Shown piece after piece: positions 8,812-17,062 of a stretch of DNA of 64,000 nucleotides (position 1 is the stretch's first letter; every line of letters starts with the position of its first letter). The stretch lies in assembly GCF_030166555.2 (NCBI RefSeq), contig NZ_CP126461.2; one strand, given 5' to 3'. The translations under genes were made by a program, and so were the position numbers. The notes under the pieces were generated by a model. The model was not told where the DNA came from. It saw nothing but the letters and a program-made list of their open reading frames with translations, and made no database searches. The stretch comes from Acholeplasma laidlawii_A (GTDB taxonomy: Bacteria > Bacillota_I > Bacilli_A > Acholeplasmatales > Acholeplasmataceae).

Positions 8812-8840
8812 ATTATAGTTTATTAAAATATAGAAGTCAA
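8812..8840 (-). promoter_or_regulatory. strong sigma-A type promoter for the lipoprotein gene
   Basis: On the minus strand TTGACT (8835-8840), a 17-base spacer and TATAAT (8812-8817). The match to consensus is close, which shows the broken gene still has an intact promoter. Confidence 0.8.
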
Positions 8841-8941
8841 AGAAAGTTATAAGAGAAAATGATATTTGTGTGAAAGTTATTACATTATCTTTCAGGATAC
8901 CTTTTATTGCATTTTTTTTACAATATCATTTGACAAAAGCC

Positions 8942-8959
8942 AGTGAATAATTATTCACT
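8942..8959. promoter_or_regulatory. 18-bp perfect palindrome upstream of the GGDEF/HD-GYP gene
   Basis: AGTGAATAATTATTCACT is its own reverse complement. It follows a TTGACA box (8930-8935) and lies about 95 bases before the next gene, so it could be an operator for a dimeric repressor. No regulator is recognised nearby. Confidence 0.5.
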
Positions 8960-9012
8960 CTTTTGCGCTTATGAATCAGTAGGTTTATTTTATAGCAACA
9001 GCCTCTGTCTTT

Positions 9013-9021
9013 TGATATAAT
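9013..9021 (+). promoter_or_regulatory. extended -10 promoter for GGDEF/HD-GYP gene
   Basis: TG-A-TATAAT with no clear -35. The same TGATATAAT form precedes hemW and the phosphatase gene at 22.7 kb. Confidence 0.55.
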
Positions 9022-9054
9022 TAGATTGAAACATAAGTAAAAAAAGGAGTCTTT

Positions 9055-11058
9055 ATGGATATAAGAGAGTTCATAGATATTATCGTATCTATTTCAAATA
9101 ATATTTTTATTTTATTATCCATAGTCTTTTTATACTCGCTTTCAAACTATGAACTTTATAAACATAAACGCATTAATCAAGCCATATCTGGTATTGTTAT
9201 TGGATTTTTAACCTTATTTTTAATGAGTAACCCAATGGTGTTTGTAGAAGGTATCGTTTTTGATACAAGAACCATACTAATCCCAATATCAGGTGTTTTC
9301 TTTGGACCCATTATAACAATCATAGCGAGTATCATTGCCATTGCATACAGAGTTAATTTAGGTGGTATTGGTATGAACGTGGGAATATCAACGATTATAT
9401 TAAGTGCTTTAATTGGTATTATTTGGCGTTACATGTTTAGACGCTATAAATTTAAAAATAAGTATTTAGAGTATTATTTACTAGGATTTACATCAAATGC
9501 TCTAACTTTAGTTTTAATGTTGTTTTTACCTGATAGTATATATATTATTAGTCGTATATTTCCGATATACCTTCTAGTGTTTCCGGTAGTAACCATGTTA
9601 ACTGGTGTAGTAATTAAACAACAACAGTTTAGAATACAAGCAAGCAACCTTGAAAAAGCACAATCACTATTACTTCAAAGCTCTATAGATTCTTCACACA
9701 ATGTGGAAATATATGCAGTTGATAAGACTTATAAGTATTTAACATTTAATATTTTTCACAAGAAACAAATTAAACAATATTTTAATGTGGATATTGAAGT
9801 CGGATTAAATGTACTTTCATTATTAAAGGAGAGTAATAGAAGATTTCGTATTAAGTCATGTTTTGATAGTGCTTTAAAGGGTGAAATTATTCATGATGTT
9901 ATTTACACTTCCTTACCTGGTAACAAGATAATAGAAGAACATTTCACACCACTTCGACGTGGAAACGATATTCTTGGTGTCACAGTTTTTATCAGAGACA
10001 TTACTGAACAACGTCTTCATGAAGATTCGATTATGAGATTAAGTTATTACGATAGCCTTACAACATTACCTAATAGAAGATTTTTCCAAGAAAGAATAGT
10101 GGAGGTTCATGATAATCAATATTGTCCTGTATCAATTATTACATGTGACATCAATGGTTTGAAGCTCTTTAATGATGCATTGGGACATAAAATGGGGGAT
10201 TTGGTTCTTGTCAAAGTAGCAGGAATTCTTACCAAACACTTACTACCAAATGGTACAGTTAGTCGTATAGGCGGAGATGAATTTATTTTTATTCTGCCAA
10301 ACACTGATTATGATACAGCCCTTAAGATGATGGAAAAAGTCGATAATGAGCTTGATAATCATTTATTTAATGGCTTAAAATTATCAGTTTCTTATGGTAT
10401 TGCGACTAAATTAGAAGGTGATCATATCGATGATGTTCTAAAACATAGTGAAGAACAAATGCATAAGAGTAAACTCTTTGAAAAAGCATCTCACCGCAGT
10501 GAATTTATTAAATCTATCTTAAATACCTTGAGAGAAAAAAATCCTCGTGAAAAAGAACATTCCACTAGAGTGGCGACTATTTGTACAGAAATTGGTAAAT
10601 ATTTAGGTATGAAAAAACATGATCTAAATTTGCTTGAAGCGATTGCATCACTTCATGATATTGGAAAGATTGCTATTGATGAAGCAATCTTAAATAAACC
10701 TGGAAAACTAACGCCAATAGAATGGGAAGCAATTAAAAAGCACCCTGAAATTGGTTATAGAATTATTTCTACTGCCCCTGAATATGCAGAAATTGCAGAG
10801 GATATATTATCCCACCATGAACATTTTAATGGTCAAGGCTATCCAAGAGGGTTAAGCGGTGAAGATATTCCTATTAGAGCTAGAATAGTTTCGATTGCTG
10901 ATGCTTATGATGCTATGAGGTCTAGACGTACGTATAAAGAACCGATGACACATGAACAAGCAATTTTAGAAATTAAACGCTGTTCAGGTACGCAGTTTGA
11001 TCCTAATTTAGTAAATATATTTGTTGATTTAATTGATAATGGCGTATTAAGTATATAA
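9055..11058 (+). CDS. membrane sensor with 5TMR, PAS-like, GGDEF and HD-GYP domains
   Basis: 667 residues. Five to six N-terminal membrane segments carry the 5TMR-LYT pattern (FFGPIITIIAS, then YRVNLGG), followed by a PAS-like linker (about 210-325). The GGDEF domain has an intact active motif RIGGDEF (about residue 405). The HD-GYP domain has LHDIGK (about 533) and HHEHFNGQGYP (about 587). It should therefore be able both to make and to break down cyclic di-GMP. AAAGGAG precedes the ATG. It stands alone between terminators. A full cyclic di-GMP enzyme is notable in a wall-less organism; its ligand and net activity are unknown. Confidence 0.92.
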   Translation: MDIREFIDIIVSISNNIFILLSIVFLYSLSNYELYKHKRINQAISGIVIGFLTLFLMSNPMVFVEGIVFDTRTILIPISGVFFGPIITIIASIIAIAYRVNLGGIGMNVGISTIILSALIGIIWRYMFRRYKFKNKYLEYYLLGFTSNALTLVLMLFLPDSIYIISRIFPIYLLVFPVVTMLTGVVIKQQQFRIQASNLEKAQSLLLQSSIDSSHNVEIYAVDKTYKYLTFNIFHKKQIKQYFNVDIEVGLNVLSLLKESNRRFRIKSCFDSALKGEIIHDVIYTSLPGNKIIEEHFTPLRRGNDILGVTVFIRDITEQRLHEDSIMRLSYYDSLTTLPNRRFFQERIVEVHDNQYCPVSIITCDINGLKLFNDALGHKMGDLVLVKVAGILTKHLLPNGTVSRIGGDEFIFILPNTDYDTALKMMEKVDNELDNHLFNGLKLSVSYGIATKLEGDHIDDVLKHSEEQMHKSKLFEKASHRSEFIKSILNTLREKNPREKEHSTRVATICTEIGKYLGMKKHDLNLLEAIASLHDIGKIAIDEAILNKPGKLTPIEWEAIKKHPEIGYRIISTAPEYAEIAEDILSHHEHFNGQGYPRGLSGEDIPIRARIVSIADAYDAMRSRRTYKEPMTHEQAILEIKRCSGTQFDPNLVNIFVDLIDNGVLSI

Positions 11059-11062
11059 ACAT

Positions 11063-11107
11063 AAAGGGTACACGTATAAAAATTGTATAGTGTGTACCCT
11101 TTTTTTA
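11063..11107. terminator. bidirectional terminator
   Basis: AAAGGGTACAC (11063-11073) pairs with GTGTACCCTTT (11092-11102), followed by seven T on the plus strand, between convergent genes. Confidence 0.85.
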
Positions 11108-11120
11108 TGTAATTTAATTG

Positions 11121-11915
11121 TTAACGTTTAAACCAATACCCTATAGATTTTCCACCACCACCGGAATTACCTCTACGACTTGAAAAGAAGAATATAGGTA
11201 AAAATCTATATATAGAACCACCTGATAAAATAATAACAGCGAAAATAATCCAAAACCAATAACTAGATAACCAACCCTCATAAAATTCATATTTAGGAAT
11301 TGCAGCTATATAATCATATTGAATTTCATAATATGCATTCATGTAAGAAGTATGATTATATGAAGTATAGTCATATACATTTAAATAAATATAAGACAAG
11401 ACTCCATGAAATAGACTTATGATACGTGCATCATAATGGAACTCAGGTATTAATGGATCATTAAAATAGTCAGTAATCAATTGATTGGCACTAAACGCGG
11501 ATAAGTATCCACTCATCGTAGTACCTATTTCAAATAGTACATTTTCATAATTAATATTATCTCCCTCTTTTGAAAAGAGTACCGTAATAAGAATACCCAT
11601 ATCATTTTCACCAATGCCCCAAGCATTAAAAATTTCTGTTGTATTATAGGTTGATTCATCACCTATATATGCAACAACAACCACTTGAGTACCTTGGATA
11701 TTAGAAGGTATGTCATCTGCCTTAGAATCGAGATATAGTTCATTGGCATAGTTAAAAATAGTCCAGCTCGTGGCATTTAGGAGTACAGAATCCGTATCAT
11801 GAATGTAAAACAGTTTAGAAGGTTCTAACATCGTGTTTTTATTATTTGAACAAGCACTTAAAGTCATAATAAGCAGTAGAATCACCCAAACTATATAAAG
11901 TCGTTTATGATTCAT
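11121..11915 (-). CDS. TPM-domain (YgcG-like) lipoprotein
   Basis: 264 residues. A lipobox-type signal (MTLSAC) is followed by a TPM-like domain (about residues 40-150) with the family pattern GIGENDMGILITVLFS. A C-terminal membrane segment (about 220-245) and a Gly-rich basic tail (RRGNSGGGGKS) follow. YgcG-like proteins commonly pair with LemA, which is the upstream gene here and overlaps the possible longer start (a TTG at 11930). The ATG at 11915 gives a normal signal peptide and is preferred, though neither start has a clear Shine-Dalgarno site. The role of LemA/TPM pairs at the membrane is not settled. Confidence 0.75.
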   Translation of the reverse strand: MNHKRLYIVWVILLLIMTLSACSNNKNTMLEPSKLFYIHDTDSVLLNATSWTIFNYANELYLDSKADDIPSNIQGTQVVVVAYIGDESTYNTTEIFNAWGIGENDMGILITVLFSKEGDNINYENVLFEIGTTMSGYLSAFSANQLITDYFNDPLIPEFHYDARIISLFHGVLSYIYLNVYDYTSYNHTSYMNAYYEIQYDYIAAIPKYEFYEGWLSSYWFWIIFAVIILSGGSIYRFLPIFFFSSRRGNSGGGGKSIGYWFKR

Positions 11916-11926
11916 AGTTTGATAAA

Positions 11927-12496
11927 TCAATCATTAAACGAAGGTAAGGTTTTATTGAAGTTTGCTACCTCATAAGTATCATATTGTGGATTATTACCTA
12001 CAAACAAGTTATTTGGAAACATTCTTATATGTTTATTATAAGCAGCAACCGTATCATTATAAGCAAGTATAGTGGTTAAAACAACATTGGTGGATGCATT
12101 GAATTCAGCCAATGCATTTGCATAAAGTGCAGTTGTATTATAACTTGATGGGTTATCTTCTACATAGGATACTAGATTAATAAAGGTGGAATTAATCTCT
12201 TGTATGGATTCATCAATTGATTCTAAATCATTACTAGCTAGCGCATTAGCAAATGCAGTTCGAGCAGCCATAATAGTATCTAAATACCCTTGAACTGTTG
12301 AATTTGCACTTTGGATCGTATCAATCATTGCTGCCATTTTATCATATCTTATCGATAAAGTAGCATGTACATCCCCACGTTTTTGGCTCACTTCCACATC
12401 ATTAGACTGATATGTATTGTAAGCTGTAATCCAAATACTTGAGATTACAACAATTACTATTGCAATGACTCCTAGAATAATATATAACTTTTTCAC
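11927..12496 (-). CDS. lemA: LemA family membrane protein
   Basis: 189 residues. One N-terminal membrane helix (LYIILGVIAIVIVVISSIW) is followed by a long helical domain. The LemA family pattern is seen in AYNTYQSNDVEVSQKRGDV and, near the end, in YNKHIRMFPNNLF. The GTG at 12496 is chosen because GGGGGA precedes it by about seven bases; an ATG at 12511 lies upstream of and inside that ribosome site. It forms a two-gene unit with the TPM lipoprotein. Confidence 0.85.
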   Translation of the reverse strand: MKKLYIILGVIAIVIVVISSIWITAYNTYQSNDVEVSQKRGDVHATLSIRYDKMAAMIDTIQSANSTVQGYLDTIMAARTAFANALASNDLESIDESIQEINSTFINLVSYVEDNPSSYNTTALYANALAEFNASTNVVLTTILAYNDTVAAYNKHIRMFPNNLFVGNNPQYDTYEVANFNKTLPSFND

Positions 12497-12606
12497 ATTA
12501 TTTTCCCCCATTCATGTGAATTTATATCATAATTATATTGCTAATTAACAACTTCATATTAAAAATTGCTTAAAAACCTCTAAAAATTTTATGAAAAATA
12601 TTACAT

Positions 12607-12635
12607 TGCTTAGATTACCTAAAATATGATAAAAT
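12607..12635 (+). promoter_or_regulatory. lepA promoter, placed for a near-leaderless mRNA
   Basis: TTGCTT (12607-12612), a 17-base spacer and TAAAAT (12630-12635). The expected start of transcription is about 12642, only a few bases before the ATG at 12645. Confidence 0.6.
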
Positions 12636-12644
12636 ATTAAGAGC

Positions 12645-14483
12645 ATGAAAGGTATGAATAATTTGGACAAGAAAACATTAAACGAACGACAAAAGAATAT
12701 TAGAAACTTCTCAATTATTGCCCATATTGACCACGGTAAATCAACGCTAGCAGACCGTATTTTAGAAATGACTTCGACTGTAGATAAGAGAAATATGAAA
12801 GCTCAGCTTTTAGATAGTATGGATCTAGAGCGTGAACGTGGTATTACAATTAAATTGAACGCTGTTCAATTAACTTATAAAGCAAAAGATGGCAATGAAT
12901 ATATATTACATTTAATCGATACCCCAGGGCACGTCGATTTTACCTATGAAGTTTCTAGATCACTTGCAGCTTGTGAAGGCGCAATTTTAGTTGTAGATGC
13001 TGCACAAGGTATACAAGCACAAACATTAGCAAACGTATATTTAGCATTAGATAACGATTTAGAGATTATCCCTGTATTAAATAAAATAGATTTACCAAGC
13101 GCTGAGCCTGAAAAAGTAAGAAGAGAAATTGAAGAAATCATTGGTATTGATGCATCAGATGCAGTAATTGCTAGTGGTAAATCTGGTCTTGGTGTAATTG
13201 ATATCTTAGAACGTATTGTTAGAGATGTTAAGGCACCTGAAGGTGATTCTAATGAACCTTTACAAGCATTAATCTTTGACTCGTTTTTTGATATGTATAG
13301 AGGGGTCATTCCTACAATTAGAGTTGTAAATGGTTCTATCAAAAAAGGTGATTTAATTGAATTTATGGCTACAAAAGCTCAGTTTGAGGTTGTAGAGGTT
13401 GGTGTTTACACACCAGAACAAAAACCAGTAGATATATTAGGACCTGGTGATGTAGGTTATATCACAGCGGCAATTAAAACACTAGATGATGTTCGTGTCG
13501 GTGATACCATCACACATGTAAAGAACCATACAAAAAAAGCACTGCCAGGTTATAGAACATTAAATCCTGTTGTATTTTGTGGATTATTCCCAATTGATCC
13601 TGATCAATATAGAGATTTAAGAGAAGCACTAGAAAAATTAAAATTAAATGATGCTTCACTCATCTATGAACCAGAAACATCTCAAGCTTTAGGATTTGGA
13701 TTTAGAACCGGTTTTCTTGGATTACTTCACATGGATATTATCCAAGAACGTATTTCAAGAGAGTTTAACATCGAACTTATAGCAACTGCACCTAGCGTTA
13801 TTTATGATGTATATTTAACAGATGGTAGTAAGTTACTCGTAGATAATCCAAGTTTCTTACCGGATGTTCAAAAAATAGATCGTATTGAAGAACCGATTGT
13901 TAAAGCGACTATTATGTGTCCTAAGGACTATGTTGGTGCTGTCATGGAAATATGTCAGAAAAAACGTGGTATCTTTAAAGATATGACTTATGTAGATCAA
14001 ACAAGAGTGATGATTACTTATAGAATACCTTTAGCAGAAATTGTATATGATTTCTTTGATAAATTAAAATCAAGTACAAAAGGTTATGCATCATTCGACT
14101 ACGTTTTAGATGGTTATATGACATCCAGATTAAGAAAAATGGATATCTTATTAAATGGTGAAGTAGTGGATGCTTTATCTGTAATTGTTCACCATGACTT
14201 TGCATACTCACGTGGTAAAGCAATTGTTGAAAAATTAAAAACATTAATTCCAAGACAAATGTTTGAAATACCTGTACAAGCTGCATTAGGTGGTAAAATC
14301 ATTGCTAGAGAAACAATTAAAGCGATGAGAAAAGACGTTATTGCTAAATGTTACGGTGGTGACGTATCTCGTAAGAAAAAATTACTAGAAAAACAAAAAG
14401 AAGGTAAGAAACGTATGAAGACCTTCGGACGTGTGGATATCCCACAAAGTGCCTTTCTAGCAATTTTATCAAACGAAGATTGA
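12645..14483 (+). CDS. lepA: elongation factor 4 (LepA)
   Basis: Ribosome-associated GTPase, 612 residues, near the usual 600. G1 AHIDHGKST, G3 DTPGH and G4 NKID are present, followed by the EF-G-like domains and the LepA-specific C-terminal domain (AIVEKLKTLIPRQ, KKLLEKQKEGKKRMK). The homologous part starts at ERQKNIRNFSIIAHIDHG, about 14 residues in. There is no Shine-Dalgarno site before the ATG at 12645; the AAAGG after it is only one base from the next ATG at 12654. With the promoter this suggests leaderless translation. It ends in a strong terminator. Confidence 0.96.
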   Translation: MKGMNNLDKKTLNERQKNIRNFSIIAHIDHGKSTLADRILEMTSTVDKRNMKAQLLDSMDLERERGITIKLNAVQLTYKAKDGNEYILHLIDTPGHVDFTYEVSRSLAACEGAILVVDAAQGIQAQTLANVYLALDNDLEIIPVLNKIDLPSAEPEKVRREIEEIIGIDASDAVIASGKSGLGVIDILERIVRDVKAPEGDSNEPLQALIFDSFFDMYRGVIPTIRVVNGSIKKGDLIEFMATKAQFEVVEVGVYTPEQKPVDILGPGDVGYITAAIKTLDDVRVGDTITHVKNHTKKALPGYRTLNPVVFCGLFPIDPDQYRDLREALEKLKLNDASLIYEPETSQALGFGFRTGFLGLLHMDIIQERISREFNIELIATAPSVIYDVYLTDGSKLLVDNPSFLPDVQKIDRIEEPIVKATIMCPKDYVGAVMEICQKKRGIFKDMTYVDQTRVMITYRIPLAEIVYDFFDKLKSSTKGYASFDYVLDGYMTSRLRKMDILLNGEVVDALSVIVHHDFAYSRGKAIVEKLKTLIPRQMFEIPVQAALGGKIIARETIKAMRKDVIAKCYGGDVSRKKKLLEKQKEGKKRMKTFGRVDIPQSAFLAILSNED

Positions 14484-14503
14484 TAAAACATATACTATAA
14501 AGT

Positions 14504-14530
14504 AAACAGGTGAAATTCACCTGTTTTTTT
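14504..14530 (+). terminator. lepA terminator
   Basis: AACAGGTGA and TCACCTGTT form a tight hairpin (14505-14525) followed by seven T. Confidence 0.85.
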
Positions 14531-14587
14531 ATAGTCGATGAAAGGTGTAATAATTAACATAAAATCACAAACTATAAACTATTTATC

Positions 14588-14616
14588 TTGACATGAATGC
14601 GCTTACATGGTATCAT
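14588..14616 (+). promoter_or_regulatory. consensus-like promoter of the small-ORF unit
   Basis: TTGACA (14588-14593), a 17-base spacer and TATCAT (14611-14616). It drives a transcript that begins near 14623. Confidence 0.7.
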
Positions 14617-14654
14617 ATGAATGTAGGATAAATCTATGTTCGTGAGGGAATTAA

Positions 14655-14747
14655 ATGAAGATGAAATATACATTTCAAGTGCATATTAATTCAATTGGTA
14701 CGCGTCAATTTATTGACAAAATTTTTAATAAAATTAAACTAGGGTAG
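14655..14747 (+). CDS. 30-residue leader peptide candidate
   Basis: GAGGGAA (14644-14650) stands before an ATG at 14655. The product is MKMKYTFQVHINSIG followed by a basic, hydrophobic end (FIDKIFNKIKLG). The stop codon overlaps the left arm of a terminator. A short ORF between a promoter and a terminator, in front of another ORF, is the layout of a leader-peptide attenuator, or it may be a small mRNA in its own right. No homologue is known to me. Confidence 0.4.
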   Translation: MKMKYTFQVHINSIGTRQFIDKIFNKIKLG

Positions 14748-14775
14748 GAATATTATATATTCATACCTTTTTTTA
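14743..14775 (+). terminator. attenuator-like terminator between two small ORFs
   Basis: GGTAGGAATAT (14743-14753) pairs with ATATTCATACC (14757-14767) with one mismatch and is followed by seven T. No promoter is seen between it and the ORF at 14794, so readthrough would be needed for that ORF. Confidence 0.65.
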
Positions 14776-14793
14776 TGACTTAGGAGGATAATT

Positions 14794-14958
14794 ATGAACA
14801 CAATTCTTTATATGAATAACAAGAATCCATATGTGAAATATAGATCTGTTAATCCGGATACTGGTAATGTTAAGGTGTCAACAGAAGTTTATGATAAAGT
14901 CAATGATGAGATACTCGAAAACATCCTACACCAAACAACTAATAAAAAAAAGAAATAA
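14794..14958 (+). CDS. 54-residue protein, unknown
   Basis: AGGAGG (14783-14788) is well placed before the ATG at 14794. The product starts MNTILYMNNKNPYVKYRSVN and ends in a run of Lys. No signal peptide or membrane segment is seen and I do not recognise it. The strong ribosome site and a following terminator make a real small gene likely. It lies downstream of the attenuator-like hairpin. Confidence 0.6.
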   Translation: MNTILYMNNKNPYVKYRSVNPDTGNVKVSTEVYDKVNDEILENILHQTTNKKKK

Positions 14959-14997
14959 TTCCTTTATAGGAAAAAAATTCTTCTCTCTCTCTCTTAT

Positions 14998-15035
14998 AAA
15001 GAGGTATCTATTCAGGCTAGATACCTCTTTATTTT
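14998..15035 (+). terminator. strong terminator of the small-ORF unit
   Basis: AAAGAGGTATCTA and TAGATACCTCTTT form a 13-bp perfect stem with a 7-base loop, followed by ATTTT. A CT-repeat tract (14983-14994) precedes it. Confidence 0.85.
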
Positions 15036-15043
15036 GATATAAT
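15035..15043 (+). promoter_or_regulatory. extended -10 promoter of hemW-xerD-deoB
   Basis: TG-A-TATAAT at 15035-15043 immediately after the preceding terminator; no good -35. Confidence 0.55.
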
Positions 15044-15068
15044 AGTAATAGAAGGTAGGTTTTTTACT

Positions 15069-16160
15069 ATGAAGGGTTTATATATCCATATACCGTTTTG
15101 CGAGTACATCTGTCACTATTGTGATTTTGTTAAAAGAGTCCCTAAAAATCAGAATATGATAGATCAATATTTAATTAAATTAAGAGAAGAAATAATGACT
15201 TATGAGAGTCATTTTGATTCTATAGAGACAATCTTTGTTGGCGGGGGAACACCTTCCATGTTAACTGTAGATCAATTAACTTACCTGTTTGACTCGCTTG
15301 TAAGAATTAAACCAGTAGAATTTTCAATAGAACTTAATCCAGAAAGCTACACACATGAAAAAGGTTTAGTATTTAAAAAATATGGGATTAACCGTATATC
15401 CATGGGTGTCCAGAGTTTTGATGATAAAATACTTGCTTATCTAAATAGAGGACACAAAACAGAACAAGTGTTTTTTATCATAAAAGACTTAAAAGACCTA
15501 GGCATTCCTTATATTTCTATTGACTTAATATTTGCAATACCAGGACAAACCCTAGATCATATTAAGTATGATTTAGAGCAGTTCTTAAAATTGGATATAA
15601 CTCATATTTCTTATTATTCTTTAATTTTAGAAGATAAAACCTACTTTTATCATCAGTACCTTAAAGGTAATTTCAAACCGATGGATGAAGATAATGAAGC
15701 TATTATGTATGAGTATGTCATGAATTTTTTAACAAATCATGGTTATGATCAATATGAAATAAGCAACTATGCAAAAAATAACCATTATTCACTACACAAT
15801 AATATTTATTGGACATTAGGTGAATATATTGGTGTAGGATTAGGAGCTCATGGGTTTATTGATAATTATAGAACGTACAATGAGCGCGGTATGGGTCAAT
15901 ATATGGATCATTTCTTAAAGGAAAAAACACTTCAAACTGAGGATTTAAAACTACAAGATGAACTTATATTTGGCTTAAGATTAACTAAGGGTGTATACAT
16001 TCCTAGACTAGAACAAAAATATAAAGTAAAATTAACTGAAAAATACCCCCAAATTCATGATAAAATAAAACTAGGATTACTTGAAATTAAAGATGACTAT
16101 ATACGTCTAACTAAGGAAGGTACAATGCTTGGTAATCAAGTATTTATGATATTTGTATGA
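15069..16160 (+). CDS. hemW: HemW-type radical SAM protein
   Basis: 363 residues. The radical SAM cluster motif CxxxCxxC is CEYICHYC at about residues 11-18, the SAM-binding GGGTPS motif follows near 60, and the HemW C-terminal signature EISNYAKNNH is near 235. HemW proteins are often annotated as coproporphyrinogen oxidase but act in heme handling and lack oxidase activity where tested; this length fits HemW rather than HemN. It follows lepA, a common neighbour order in Firmicutes. AAGGTAGG precedes the ATG and the stop overlaps xerD by four bases. Confidence 0.88.
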   Translation: MKGLYIHIPFCEYICHYCDFVKRVPKNQNMIDQYLIKLREEIMTYESHFDSIETIFVGGGTPSMLTVDQLTYLFDSLVRIKPVEFSIELNPESYTHEKGLVFKKYGINRISMGVQSFDDKILAYLNRGHKTEQVFFIIKDLKDLGIPYISIDLIFAIPGQTLDHIKYDLEQFLKLDITHISYYSLILEDKTYFYHQYLKGNFKPMDEDNEAIMYEYVMNFLTNHGYDQYEISNYAKNNHYSLHNNIYWTLGEYIGVGLGAHGFIDNYRTYNERGMGQYMDHFLKEKTLQTEDLKLQDELIFGLRLTKGVYIPRLEQKYKVKLTEKYPQIHDKIKLGLLEIKDDYIRLTKEGTMLGNQVFMIFV

Positions 16161-17062
16161 CCTATTTGATCAAAGATTTTTCTTATTATTTGAATAATGA
16201 ATTGGGTTTATCCAAGAATACAATAGATGCATATATCAGGGATTTAAAGGATTATGAGTCTTTCTTATATAAATATCATAAGCTAAAAGATGTGGATAAT
16301 ATTGAATCTAAACACATTGAAGGCTATCTTAAAAGTGTAAAGAAAAAGGGCTTATCTGCTAAAACAATATCCAGAAAACTGACCTCAATTAAATCATTTC
16401 ATAAGTTTTTATTAATGGAAAAAGAAGTTGATGAAGATGTTACACATAAAATTGACAGACCCAAAATTGAGAAAACTTTACCTACAGTATTGAGTGTTGA
16501 TGAAGTAATTAGTATATTAGAAGTTGTAGATAAATCTACAACGCTAGGTCTAAGAAATATGGCATTACTAGAGCTTATTTATGGTTCTGGACTCCGTGTT
16601 TCTGAGTTACTTAACATAAAGTTAAAGGATATTCATATGCAACAAAGCTATGTTATTGTTACTGGTAAAGGTTCAAAAGAACGTATGGTACCCATATCAG
16701 ATATGGCAATTATAGCAATTAGAAATTATTTGGTTAAGGCAAGGGATGAATTAATTAAGGAAAAAACAGATTATTTATTTATTAATAATCAAGGTAAAAC
16801 ACTCTCACGTGTAGGATTTTTTAAAGTCTTAAAGAAACTTGCTGGTGAAGCAAATCTGGACCCTGAAAAAGAATCTCCTCATACCTTAAGGCATTCATTT
16901 GCAACACACCTTTTAGAAAATGGAATGGATTTAAGAAGTCTTCAAAACCTACTAGGTCATGAAGATATATCAACTACACAAATCTACACACATATCTCAC
17001 AAACAAGATTAAAACAAGTTTATAATAAAACTCATCCAAGAGCAAAGGAGAATAATAAATGA
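16157..17062 (+). CDS. xerD: tyrosine recombinase XerD-like
   Basis: 301 residues. An N-terminal SAM-like core-binding domain is followed by the catalytic domain with Arg in SGLRVSELL, Lys in GKGSKER, HxxR in HTLRHSFATH, and the His and nucleophile Tyr in LGHEDISTTQIYTH. It probably resolves chromosome dimers at a dif site; no dif-like site was identified here. It overlaps hemW and deoB by four bases each and is not next to mobile DNA, which speaks for a housekeeping recombinase. Confidence 0.9.
   Translation: MTYLIKDFSYYLNNELGLSKNTIDAYIRDLKDYESFLYKYHKLKDVDNIESKHIEGYLKSVKKKGLSAKTISRKLTSIKSFHKFLLMEKEVDEDVTHKIDRPKIEKTLPTVLSVDEVISILEVVDKSTTLGLRNMALLELIYGSGLRVSELLNIKLKDIHMQQSYVIVTGKGSKERMVPISDMAIIAIRNYLVKARDELIKEKTDYLFINNQGKTLSRVGFFKVLKKLAGEANLDPEKESPHTLRHSFATHLLENGMDLRSLQNLLGHEDISTTQIYTHISQTRLKQVYNKTHPRAKENNK

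Noticed and set aside
11120..11135. AACGTTTAAAC as a further LacI-type operator
   Set aside because: It lies at the 3' end of the TPM gene between a terminator and coding sequence, where it could not control a promoter.
14983..14994. CT dinucleotide run as a phase-variable repeat
   Set aside because: It has only about six units, lies outside any ORF and directly before a terminator, so a switching role is not supported.
15069..16160. Coproporphyrinogen III oxidase (HemN)
   Set aside because: The length and C-terminal pattern fit HemW, and no other heme synthesis gene is in the window.
16157..17062. xerD-like gene as an integrase of a mobile element
   Set aside because: It is embedded with four-base overlaps in the hemW-deoB operon and has the length and motifs of housekeeping XerD; no att-like repeats flank it.
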